Positions 1 to 5,979 of a DNA stretch of 6,126 nt are shown piece by piece (position 1 is the first letter of the stretch; each line of letters begins with the position of its first letter). A program made the position numbers and the translations under genes. Origin of the DNA: Clostridia bacterium (GTDB lineage Bacteria > Bacillota > Clostridia > Oscillospirales > Acutalibacteraceae); NCBI GenBank assembly GCA_017437165.1, contig JAFSBS010000202.1, forward strand, positions 1-6,126, written 5' to 3'. The notes below the pieces were generated by a model. That model made no database searches. It saw only the letters and a program-made list of their open reading frames with translations, and was not told where the DNA came from.

Positions 1-29
1 AAAAAACTCGGCATAATGCCGAGTTTTTT
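1..29. terminator. Bidirectional rho-independent terminator
   Basis: A 7-bp GC-rich stem (CTCGGCA at 7-13, TGCCGAG at 17-23) with a TAA loop is flanked by six A on the left and six T on the right, so it gives a stem plus U-tract on either strand. The minus-strand gene ends inside it: its TAA stop is the complement of 28-30. It therefore terminates the Nudix/COG2426 operon and probably also any plus-strand transcript arriving from beyond the left edge. Confidence 0.93.
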
Positions 30-516
30 AGAATATTCCGTATGTCACAAACGACATAATAAGTCCTGCAATAAATACGCCAATCGCAATAATTGGTAAG
101 CATTTTTTGAAGCGTAAATCCATAAGCGCTGCAATTAAAGCACCGGTCCAACCGCCGGTACCGGGTAAAGGGACAGCTACAAAAATTAAAAGTCCCCATT
201 CTTTGTATTTTTGCATTGTACCTTTTTTCTTGTCTGAACGTGCTTCTAATTTTTCTACTATTTTTGCTAAATGCTTATTTTTTCTCATAAGAGCAAAGAT
301 TTTTCTTATAAAAAGTAATATGAACGGAATAGGAATCATATTACCGATATAACAAATAAGAAATGCTTTGAAAAAATCAATTTCTAAAAGAAGTGAAGCA
401 ATCATACCGCCACGGATTTCTAATACAGGGAAAAGCGAAATTACAAAAGCGATAAGTTCTGGCGGTATTTCGTTTTTTAAGAAATCTACAACAGTTGTTA
501 CTAATTCTTGTACCAT
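28..516 (-). CDS. Small multi-drug export-like membrane protein (COG2426 family)
   Basis: A 162-residue integral membrane protein that I recognise as the COG2426 / Sm_multidrug_ex (PF06695) family. The 'multidrug export' name is historical and the true substrate is unknown. Hydrophobic segments lie at about residues 19-45, 48-77, 108-132 and 138-162. A basic cytoplasmic-looking loop at about 78-107 is rich in Lys and Arg. Two re-entrant-type motifs stand out: PVLEIRGGMIA (30-40) and PLPGTGGWTGAL (116-127), both typical of the family. The length is normal. The ATG lies 1 nt after the stop of the upstream Nudix gene. Its ribosome binding site (GAGG, complement of 523-526) sits inside the last codons of that gene, so translation is probably coupled. 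Family membership is confident; the transported substrate cannot be read from sequence. Confidence 0.9.
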   Translation of the reverse strand: MVQELVTTVVDFLKNEIPPELIAFVISLFPVLEIRGGMIASLLLEIDFFKAFLICYIGNMIPIPFILLFIRKIFALMRKNKHLAKIVEKLEARSDKKKGTMQKYKEWGLLIFVAVPLPGTGGWTGALIAALMDLRFKKCLPIIAIGVFIAGLIMSFVTYGIF

Positions 517-517
517 T

Positions 518-1267
518 TTATACCTCTTCCGGTGTTATTAAACCTTTTGAAATCAAGTGTTCTCTTGCATCGTGAAGAATAGTTTTATCATTCTCAAATT
601 TCAGATTTTTATAAGCATTTTCGTAAGTGAGCCAGATGTAATCTTCAATTTCCTCTTTTTGAATAATTGTCTGAGTATCATCTGTTTTTGCCACAAATAC
701 GTAAACAGTTTTATGAATTTTATTCTGAATTGTGTATTCAGATTTTGAAACGAAATCAGGAATGATATCAATGTGAATTCCTGTTTCTTCCAATACTTCA
801 CGCTTTGCTGTTTCTTCTGTAGTTTCGCCGTCTTCCATATGACCTTTTGGGAAACCCCAGTTTGAACTACGGTTGTTTTTTATAAGCAGATATCGGATCT
901 GCCCATTTATATTTCTGTAAATTACAGCACCGCAAGAACGCTCATATCTGCATTCAAGATTATATTTTCTGCCTTCTGTAATAAAAGAAATTGCGTTTCT
1001 TATTTCGCAATCAATAAATCTTTTTGATTTTGGTGCCGCAATAAGTTTAACTTCACCCGTATCAAGAAAACGAACAGATGCAATAACTCTGCCGTCAAAG
1101 TGTCTGACAGGGTTGTCAATTCCCATTACAAGAACGCCGCTAATGGGAGAGTAGGGTTTGAACTTACCAATAGGTTGACCATGGTTGAGTTTAAAAACTC
1201 TGCCGGTGTCACCTAAAGGTGTACCTACTTGCTCAGTTATACTGAGTCTTATCAATTTGCCTAACAT
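518..1267 (-). CDS. Nudix hydrolase with N-terminal pyrophosphatase-like domain
   Basis: A 249-residue two-domain protein. Residues about 1-95 resemble the small family I inorganic pyrophosphatase proteins of Clostridia: an MLGK start and the block GIDNPVRHFDGRVIASV (49-65). The acidic metal-binding stretch normally preceding that block is replaced by YSPISGVLVMG (39-49). Residues about 111-245 form a Nudix domain. Its box GX5EX7REUXEEXGU is complete: G142, E148, R156-E157, E160-E161, G163. The NWGFPKGHMEDGE segment before and within it resembles asymmetric Ap4A hydrolases, so diadenosine polyphosphate or NTP clean-up is the best guess. An in-frame ATG exists at 1303, but I prefer 1267: GAGG lies 9 nt upstream, and the MLGK start matches the PPase family. 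It is the first gene of an operon with the COG2426 gene. Confidence 0.87.
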   Translation of the reverse strand: MLGKLIRLSITEQVGTPLGDTGRVFKLNHGQPIGKFKPYSPISGVLVMGIDNPVRHFDGRVIASVRFLDTGEVKLIAAPKSKRFIDCEIRNAISFITEGRKYNLECRYERSCGAVIYRNINGQIRYLLIKNNRSSNWGFPKGHMEDGETTEETAKREVLEETGIHIDIIPDFVSKSEYTIQNKIHKTVYVFVAKTDDTQTIIQKEEIEDYIWLTYENAYKNLKFENDKTILHDAREHLISKGLITPEEV

Positions 1268-1337
1268 TGAAATAAACCTCACAAATAACAGGGTAATATA
1301 CATAAAATCAAGATTACCCTAACAAAATCTACCAACC

Positions 1338-1366
1338 ATTATAACTCTAAATGGCTTTTCTTGCAA
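1338..1366 (-). promoter_or_regulatory. Sigma-A-type promoter of the Nudix/COG2426 operon
   Basis: Read on the minus strand, TTGCAA (1361-1366) is followed by a 17-nt spacer and a perfect TATAAT (1338-1343). Transcription would start near 1331, giving a leader of about 60 nt before the ATG at 1267. It lies downstream of the thyX terminator hairpin, so the operon appears to be transcribed independently of thyX. Confidence 0.8.
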
Positions 1367-1418
1367 TATCTAAACCGTATATTTTAAGAAATTTTTTAGA
1401 AATTTATTAAAATATCCG

Positions 1419-1467
1419 AAAATTATCGAGGCAATATGTTTCTTTAGGAGAAACATATTGCCTCGAT
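1419..1467 (-). terminator. Long perfect hairpin, probable thyX terminator
   Basis: The arms at 1425-1443 and 1449-1467 are a perfect 19-bp inverted repeat around a 5-nt loop (TTAGG). It begins 7 nt after the thyX stop codon. On the minus strand the stem is followed by AATTTT, a short U-tract, whereas the plus-strand side has none, so it is oriented as a terminator for thyX. The stem is unusually long and the U-tract short, so a role in 3' end stability is also possible. Confidence 0.7.
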
Positions 1468-1474
1468 GTATTGA

Positions 1475-2860
1475 TTAAAGTTCTTTGAAAATTCTATTTA
1501 TTTCCGCTGCCTGACCACAAGTCATTGCACCTTCTGTGCATTTGTTAACATAACAGCTCGGACCATAGAAATTAAATATAGTCGGGTCTGCTTTACGGAG
1601 CTTTTTGAGCATATCAACAGCAAAATCTCTGATTTCCCATTGAGCGCGGTTGCAAGAACGTAACTTCATAAATAAAAGTAATTCTCTTCCGTTTATAGTT
1701 GTAACAAAATCAACAGTATTACCACTTAACTGAATATATGCTAAAAGACCATCGCTTATCCCTTGTTCCTTTAAGTTGTCATAAAGGTCTGCAGTTTTTT
1801 GAAATGCTGTTTTATAACGCTCTAAAAGTTCGGGTTTTTCAACTATTTTTTTAGGTAAAATAAATCTTCTTCTGTTAGTAAGTGTGAGTGAAGGAATTCC
1901 TATTGACTGAATTCTGTGACGTGCAAAGTGTGTAAGACAAGAAAGCGAAACATTGTTAATTCTGAATGTGAATGTAACCGCTTCGAGAGGTCTTTGTCTC
2001 TTTGAGTTTATAACTTCTTTAATGATTTTTGCACATTCTTTTTCATCACTTATAATATTTTCTATCTGTGCAGTAGGTAAACCTAAAGATTCAATAAGAG
2101 CGGCTCTTGCAACACATTTTGATGCATCTGGTGTATAGTTGAGAAGTTCAACCATTTCTTCGCTTTCAACAAGAGTTTCATCTCTCTTATAAGAGAAACG
2201 AGGTACATCCTGCATCGCAGGACGGCGTGTTTCAAAATCTGTGAAAATACCCGGTGTTAATTTTTGTGCCTGTTCATAAAGTGAAAGACCTAAATTTTTG
2301 ATTTCAGGGAAAGAAGCACCCCTGCCGTAAATCATAGCGTAAAGCATATTAACAAGTTCTCTTGCGTTAAGTGTGCAATAGAAGTTGCTGTAAAGTGAAT
2401 ACGGAAGAATAAAACGAGCATCTTCTTTAGGAATACCGGCATCAACAAAATCACGGTACTCTTTGTAAAGGTAATTCATATGTTCAATATACTTGTCCTG
2501 AACTGATTTTGACTCGAATTTCGGAATGAAGTAACCAAGTTCGCCAAAATCAACATATCTTCTTGATTTTACAGTGAAAGAAGCAAGTCTGAATTCTATT
2601 ACAAATTGTTCAACAAGCACTGAAACATTTTGAAAAGCAAGATTAAATACAGTGTGTTCAATGGTTGATGTATGACCGGAACGAGTTACTTTTGAAATAA
2701 GATTTGCGTTCTTGCTTGCATCTTTTGAACATTCAAGAATTTCAAGTGCAGTACCGGGTTGTGTTGAAATTCTGCCGGATGCAGCAGGGATTTGTTCACC
2801 GGTGTCAGTAAGACCGACGATAACTGCTTTTGAGTTCAGGTTGAATTCGGTAGTAGTCAT
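1475..2860 (-). CDS. thyX: Tandem-domain flavin-dependent thymidylate synthase (ThyX)
   Basis: ThyX converts dUMP to dTMP using methylene-tetrahydrofolate, FAD and NADPH. Usual ThyX proteins have about 220-250 residues; this has 461 and contains two ThyX-like halves. Half 1 (about 10-215) has GHTSTIEH (62-69) and EFRLASFTVKSRRY (89-102), matching the RHRxxSxNxxSxRY signature but with RH replaced by EF. It also has DAR (147-149) and NAR (165-167). Half 2 (about 237-450) opens with NYTPDASKCVARAA, keeps RHRIQS (314-319), loses SxRY, and carries the canonical LRSCNRAQWEIR (400-411) and a GPSC...C...C tail (433-448). The start is backed by GGAGGT (complement of 2866-2871) 5 nt upstream. It appears monocistronic, with its own promoter and terminator. 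ThyX homology is certain; catalytic competence is inferred. Confidence 0.93.
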   Translation of the reverse strand: MTTTEFNLNSKAVIVGLTDTGEQIPAASGRISTQPGTALEILECSKDASKNANLISKVTRSGHTSTIEHTVFNLAFQNVSVLVEQFVIEFRLASFTVKSRRYVDFGELGYFIPKFESKSVQDKYIEHMNYLYKEYRDFVDAGIPKEDARFILPYSLYSNFYCTLNARELVNMLYAMIYGRGASFPEIKNLGLSLYEQAQKLTPGIFTDFETRRPAMQDVPRFSYKRDETLVESEEMVELLNYTPDASKCVARAALIESLGLPTAQIENIISDEKECAKIIKEVINSKRQRPLEAVTFTFRINNVSLSCLTHFARHRIQSIGIPSLTLTNRRRFILPKKIVEKPELLERYKTAFQKTADLYDNLKEQGISDGLLAYIQLSGNTVDFVTTINGRELLLFMKLRSCNRAQWEIRDFAVDMLKKLRKADPTIFNFYGPSCYVNKCTEGAMTCGQAAEINRIFKEL

Positions 2861-2913
2861 AAATTACCTCCGTTTTGGTGTGTAAGCTCACCTTGTAAAA
2901 CAATATTTCTCTT

Positions 2914-2942
2914 ATTTTATCACAATTTGTCAGATTCTGCAA
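2914..2942 (-). promoter_or_regulatory. thyX promoter with extended -10
   Basis: On the minus strand, TTGCAG (2937-2942) is followed by a 17-nt spacer and TAAAAT (2914-2919). A TG sits one base before the -10 (TGATAAAAT), making it an extended -10 promoter that offsets the weak -35. The predicted leader before the thyX ATG is about 45-50 nt. No operator-like repeat overlaps it. Confidence 0.65.
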
Positions 2943-3036
2943 GTCTATTTTATTTTTAGGGTAAAGTCGTTTGTAATATCTTGTTATTTCAAGTAAATTT
3001 TTTTGTAAAAATATATAAATATATAGTGTTTTAATA

Positions 3037-3065
3037 TTGAAATTTAATTGCATATATGGTATTAT
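3037..3065 (+). promoter_or_regulatory. Promoter of the hydrolase-miaB cluster
   Basis: TTGAAA (3037-3042, 5 of 6 to consensus) is separated by 17 nt from TATTAT (3060-3065, 5 of 6). A TG at 3057-3058 makes the -10 extended. Start of transcription near 3072 would leave a leader of about 135 nt before the ATG at 3207, longer than needed for a simple leader. Confidence 0.7.
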
Positions 3066-3206
3066 ATTTTTAATTGTGGGATTATGCGATTTTTTGCGTT
3101 TTCGGAATGAAAAAACATCTTGAAAATCATAATTTTATTGTTTGTTTTATTGTTCTTTTAATTTCACAATAACAAAAACAACGATGCTTGAAAGGGGTAA
3201 CAAACT

Positions 3207-4139
3207 ATGGCAATTATCAAAAGAGAAGCATATTACAATTCTTCAACCGGAGTTAATAAAATACGTGCTTTAGTCTGGTCAGATGACAGTGTGGAGCCGA
3301 TTGGTGTTTTTCAGATTGCTCACGGTGTAAGTGAACATATTGAGCGTTATGACCATTTTGCAAGATTTTTAGCAGAAAAAGGTTACATAGTTTGCGGTAA
3401 CGACCATTTAGGTCACGGCAAATCAGTTTCTTCACCTGAAGATTTGGGATTTACTGCAGAAGAAGATGGTTTCCGTCGTTTTGTTGATGATATGCATATT
3501 CTTTACAAAATTATGCACAAGCGTTACCCTGATTTGAAATATTATCTTTTCGGTCACAGTATGGGTTCGTTCTGTGCAAGAGTTTACGCAGGTACTTTTT
3601 CCGAGGATTTATCGGGTCTTATTATCTGTGGTACAGGTCAGGCTCCTGCGGGGCTTGATTTCGGTATAAATACTTTAAGAGAATTAACACAGAAGTTTGG
3701 TCCGAGAACAAGAAATAAAATTATGGCGGGCGCTTTAAATAAAGTTTCATCTATGGGCATTAAGGATAAAACTTCAGATTTAGATTGGTTGAGTTACAAT
3801 AAAAAGAATGTTGAAGAATATAAAAATGACCCTCTCTGCGGAATAGAGTTAACAGTTGCCGGTATGAGAGATTTAGCTTCAATTACACTTCTTGCGAGTG
3901 ATAAGTTGTGGCCTGCATCTGTAAGAGTGGGGCTTCCTATTCTCATTATTTCAGGTGGCGAGGACCCTATTGGTTTTAATGGTAAAGCGCCAATTGCTTG
4001 TGCTGATAGCCTTATTGCTTGTGGTCATGAACCTGAAGTTATTATTTATCCGGCTATGCGACACGAAATTTTAAATGAAGAGGAAAACGAAAAGGTTTAC
4101 CTTGACATTTTGGGCTTTCTTAATACTGCATCATTCTGA
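3207..4139 (+). CDS. Alpha/beta hydrolase, monoacylglycerol lipase / S33-like
   Basis: A 310-residue cytoplasmic alpha/beta hydrolase of the Hydrolase_4 (serine aminopeptidase S33, PF12146; COG2267 lysophospholipase) type. Family members cleave monoacylglycerols, lysophospholipids or other esters; the substrate here is unknown. The catalytic triad is visible: nucleophile S118 in GHSMG (116-120), acid D253 in GGEDP (250-254), and H286 in MRHEI (284-288). HG at 39-40 is the oxyanion-hole motif, and NDHLGHGKS (65-73) is the usual strand-4 block. About 145-235 forms the variable cap. No signal peptide or membrane segment is seen. The start is supported by AAAGGGG (3191-3197) 9 nt upstream. It is first in the plus-strand cluster, 16 nt before miaB, with no terminator between. 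The functional link to miaB is unclear; the shared transcript is an inference. Confidence 0.9.
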   Translation: MAIIKREAYYNSSTGVNKIRALVWSDDSVEPIGVFQIAHGVSEHIERYDHFARFLAEKGYIVCGNDHLGHGKSVSSPEDLGFTAEEDGFRRFVDDMHILYKIMHKRYPDLKYYLFGHSMGSFCARVYAGTFSEDLSGLIICGTGQAPAGLDFGINTLRELTQKFGPRTRNKIMAGALNKVSSMGIKDKTSDLDWLSYNKKNVEEYKNDPLCGIELTVAGMRDLASITLLASDKLWPASVRVGLPILIISGGEDPIGFNGKAPIACADSLIACGHEPEVIIYPAMRHEILNEEENEKVYLDILGFLNTASF

Positions 4140-4155
4140 AAGGTAGTTAATAAAT

Positions 4156-5382
4156 TTGCAGAAAAATAAATTTTTCGTTCCCGAAACAGAAATGGCGGAA
4201 CAAAACGAATACAAGAAAAAAGTTAAAAATATAGTTAAATCAAGATTTCAGGGCGAAGTTCCGAAAGCATTTGTTCACACTTACGGTTGTCAGGGTAATG
4301 TTGCTGACAGTGAGCATATAAAAGGTCAACTCGTTGAAATGGGTTACACTCTTACTGAAAAATTAGAAAATGCTGATATAATCATTTATAACACCTGTGC
4401 AATCCGTGAACACGCTGAAGACAGAGTTTTTGGTAATGTTGGTGCGTTAAAAACTTTGAAAAAGAATAAACCTCATTTAGTAATCGGTCTTTGTGGTTGT
4501 ATGATGCAACAAGACCATATCGCTGAAAAAATAAAAAACAGTTATCCGTATGTTAATCTCGTTTTTGGTACTCACGCACTTCATAAATTACCGGAATTGC
4601 TTTTAAAAGTTTTTAAAACAAAAAAGCGTGTTTTCTCAATTGAAGATTGTGATGGTGTAATTGCAGAAGGAATGCCTAATGAACGTGATAGTGGTGAAAA
4701 TGCGTGGCTTCCTATTATGTATGGTTGTGACAATTTCTGTTCTTATTGTGTTGTGCCTTATGTAAGAGGCAGAGAGCGTAGTCGTGAAGCAGATGTTGTT
4801 TTAAAAGAAGCAGAAGATTTAATAAAGCAAGGTTACAAAAAAATAACGCTTTTAGGTCAGAATGTTAATTCTTATGGTAAAAGTTTAGAAAACGAAATTA
4901 ACTTTTCAGAACTCGTAAGAAGGTTAGATAAAATAGAAGGCGATTACACCTTCGATTTTATGACTTCTCACCCGAAAGATTGTACAAAAGAACTTATTGA
5001 TGTTTTAGCATCTTCAGAACATTTCTGTGGTCACTTGCATTTACCGGTTCAATCCGGAAACAATAGAGTTTTAAAAGAGATGAACAGAAAATATACAAGA
5101 GAGCATTATCTCGATTTGGTAAACTACGCAAAAGAAAAGATTCCGGGAGTCGATATTACTACCGATATTATTGTTGGTTTTCCCGGTGAAACATACGAAG
5201 AATTTTTAGATACAGTTTATCTTGTGAAAGAAGTGAAATACGGCTCAATGTTCACATTTATTTACTCAAAGCGTAAAGGAACAAAGGCGGCAGATTTCCC
5301 AGATGAAATAACAAAAGAAGAAAAAACAAAATGGTTTATGGAGCTTCTCAGAGTTCAGGAAGATATTACGAAAGAACAATGA
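4156..5382 (+). CDS. miaB: tRNA-2-methylthio-N6-dimethylallyladenosine synthase, lacking TRAM
   Basis: MiaB is a radical-SAM methylthiotransferase that adds the 2-methylthio group to i6A37 of tRNAs reading UNN codons. The N-terminal UPF0004 domain carries the auxiliary [4Fe-4S] cysteines C45 (TYGCQGN), C81 (YNTCAIRE) and C115 (GLCGC). The radical-SAM motif is C191-x3-C195-x2-C198 (CDNFCSYC), followed by VVPYVRGRERSR. HLHLPVQSGNNRVLKEMNR (293-311) and DIIVGFPGET (337-346) are typical MiaB blocks. The start is TTG at 4156: AAAGG lies 12 nt upstream, and the residues before the next ATG (4192), which has no ribosome binding site, look like the Clostridial MiaB N-terminus. The protein has 408 residues and ends at VQEDITKEQ, exactly where the roughly 60-70-residue C-terminal TRAM domain normally begins. 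Its TGA abuts a palindromic repeat. Confidence 0.92.
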   Translation: MQKNKFFVPETEMAEQNEYKKKVKNIVKSRFQGEVPKAFVHTYGCQGNVADSEHIKGQLVEMGYTLTEKLENADIIIYNTCAIREHAEDRVFGNVGALKTLKKNKPHLVIGLCGCMMQQDHIAEKIKNSYPYVNLVFGTHALHKLPELLLKVFKTKKRVFSIEDCDGVIAEGMPNERDSGENAWLPIMYGCDNFCSYCVVPYVRGRERSREADVVLKEAEDLIKQGYKKITLLGQNVNSYGKSLENEINFSELVRRLDKIEGDYTFDFMTSHPKDCTKELIDVLASSEHFCGHLHLPVQSGNNRVLKEMNRKYTREHYLDLVNYAKEKIPGVDITTDIIVGFPGETYEEFLDTVYLVKEVKYGSMFTFIYSKRKGTKAADFPDEITKEEKTKWFMELLRVQEDITKEQ

Positions 5383-5442
5383 CCTCTCTTGCGAAGATAG
5401 GGGGACCACGCGTAAGTGTGGTGGGGAGTTCTGACGGAGTGT
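5383..5442 (+). repeat. G-rich double-hairpin interspersed repeat candidate
   Basis: Two adjacent hairpins: CCTCTCTT (5383-5390) pairs with AAGATAGG (5394-5401) at 7 of 8 positions over a GCG loop, and ACCACGC (5405-5411) pairs with GTGTGGT (5416-5422), including one G-U, over GTAA. They are followed by GGGGAGTTCTGACGGAGTGT. This G-rich block stands out against AT-rich surroundings. From memory it resembles the small palindromic elements ending in (A)CTCCGTCA on the other strand that are scattered through gut Clostridia genomes. It starts immediately after the miaB stop. No U-run follows the stems, so it is not a standard terminator. Confidence 0.6.
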
Positions 5443-5468
5443 ACAATAAGATTTTTCTACCTTATAAA
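5440..5468 (+). promoter_or_regulatory. Possible weak promoter before the ylbF-family gene
   Basis: TGTACA (5440-5445, 4 of 6 to TTGACA) is spaced 17 nt from TATAAA (5463-5468, 5 of 6 to TATAAT). If real, the -35 lies at the right edge of the palindromic repeat, and transcription would start near 5475, about 40 nt before the next ATG. The region is AT-rich, so a chance match is quite possible; read-through from miaB could serve instead. Confidence 0.3.
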
Positions 5469-5514
5469 CAATGTTTCATTGTGAAATTTTTTATAAAAGA
5501 AAGGAAGTATAACA

Positions 5515-5928
5515 ATGAGTGTTATCGAACTTACAAGACAATTAGGCGCAGCTATCCAGGCTGACGAACGCTACAAGGCTTTTGACGAAGCTAAAAAAGC
5601 AAACGATGCAGACAAGGAATTAAATGACCTTATCGGTAAAATTAACCTTGTTCAGCTCAACTATCAGCAAGAAGCTGCAAAAGGTGAAGAAGCTGATGAA
5701 AAAGTAATGGAAAATTACGGCAAAGAATTTGAAGAACTCTATCGTGCAGTAATGCTTAACGGTAATATGGTTAAGTTTGAAGCAGCAAAAACTGCTATAG
5801 ACGATATGATGAACGAAATTATGGGTATTCTTGCTCTTTGTATTGATGGACAAGACCCTGCAACTTGTGAACCAAAACACGAGCATTCTTGTGGTGGTAG
5901 TTGCGAAAGCTGCGGCGGTTGCCACTAA
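5515..5928 (+). CDS. YlbF/YmcA family protein with Cys-rich tail
   Basis: A 137-residue, mostly helical cytoplasmic protein of the Com_YlbF family (PF06133). In Bacillus subtilis, YlbF (RicF) and YmcA (RicA) form a complex with YaaT (RicT) that binds Fe-S clusters, assists RNase Y-dependent mRNA maturation and affects the Spo0A phosphorelay. The helical body covers about 1-110 (RYKAFDEAKKAND at 19-31, VMLNGNMVKFEAAKTAID at 79-96). The tail has six cysteines, C109, C118, C126, C130, C133 and C136, with H122, H124 and H137, ending CGGSCESCGGCH, a likely metal or Fe-S site. The ATG follows AAAGGAAG (5500-5507). It lies between miaB and mutS, as ymcA does in Bacillus, but I cannot separate YlbF from YmcA identity by eye, so no symbol is given. 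Confidence 0.85.
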   Translation: MSVIELTRQLGAAIQADERYKAFDEAKKANDADKELNDLIGKINLVQLNYQQEAAKGEEADEKVMENYGKEFEELYRAVMLNGNMVKFEAAKTAIDDMMNEIMGILALCIDGQDPATCEPKHEHSCGGSCESCGGCH

Positions 5929-5979
5929 TAACAGATTTTAAGTCGGAATTCATTCAGAAATTAAGCGTTGAGGTGTAGT

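Larger units (their letters stand above)
2861..3206. other. Divergent intergenic region, no gene
   Basis: This 346-nt stretch separates the divergent thyX and alpha/beta hydrolase genes. It is very AT-rich, especially 2990-3070. It contains the two opposed promoters listed separately and the two ribosome binding sites. An AT-rich imperfect inverted repeat (3138-3153 with 3166-3181, 14 of 16 positions pairing) lies just before the hydrolase ribosome binding site. I see no RNA gene, recognised riboswitch or credible small coding region. Confidence 0.7.

Noticed and set aside
1268..1303. 12-residue N-terminal extension of the Nudix protein from the ATG at 1303
   Set aside because: There is no good ribosome binding site at the upstream ATG, while the ATG at 1267 has GAGG at suitable spacing and matches the family start MLGK.
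2805..3053. 82-codon minus-strand reading frame upstream of thyX
   Set aside because: It overlaps the thyX 5' end out of frame and covers the thyX promoter and ribosome binding site. The composition is that of AT-rich non-coding DNA.
5468..5482. Hairpin ACAATG-TTT-CATTGT followed by a T-rich stretch, as a terminator after miaB
   Set aside because: The stem is only 6 bp with two G-C pairs, too weak for termination, and it would cut off the ylbF and mutS genes in an otherwise continuous cluster.
5331..5564. 77-codon plus-strand reading frame overlapping the miaB end, as a frameshifted TRAM domain
   Set aside because: Its translation shows no TRAM-like pattern, runs through the palindromic repeat and then overlaps the YlbF-family gene in another frame. 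A simple frameshift does not restore TRAM.
5620..5925. 101-codon minus-strand reading frame opposite the YlbF-family gene
   Set aside because: The Phe/Thr/Ala-rich translation is the antisense shadow of a well-supported gene, and no ribosome binding site was found.
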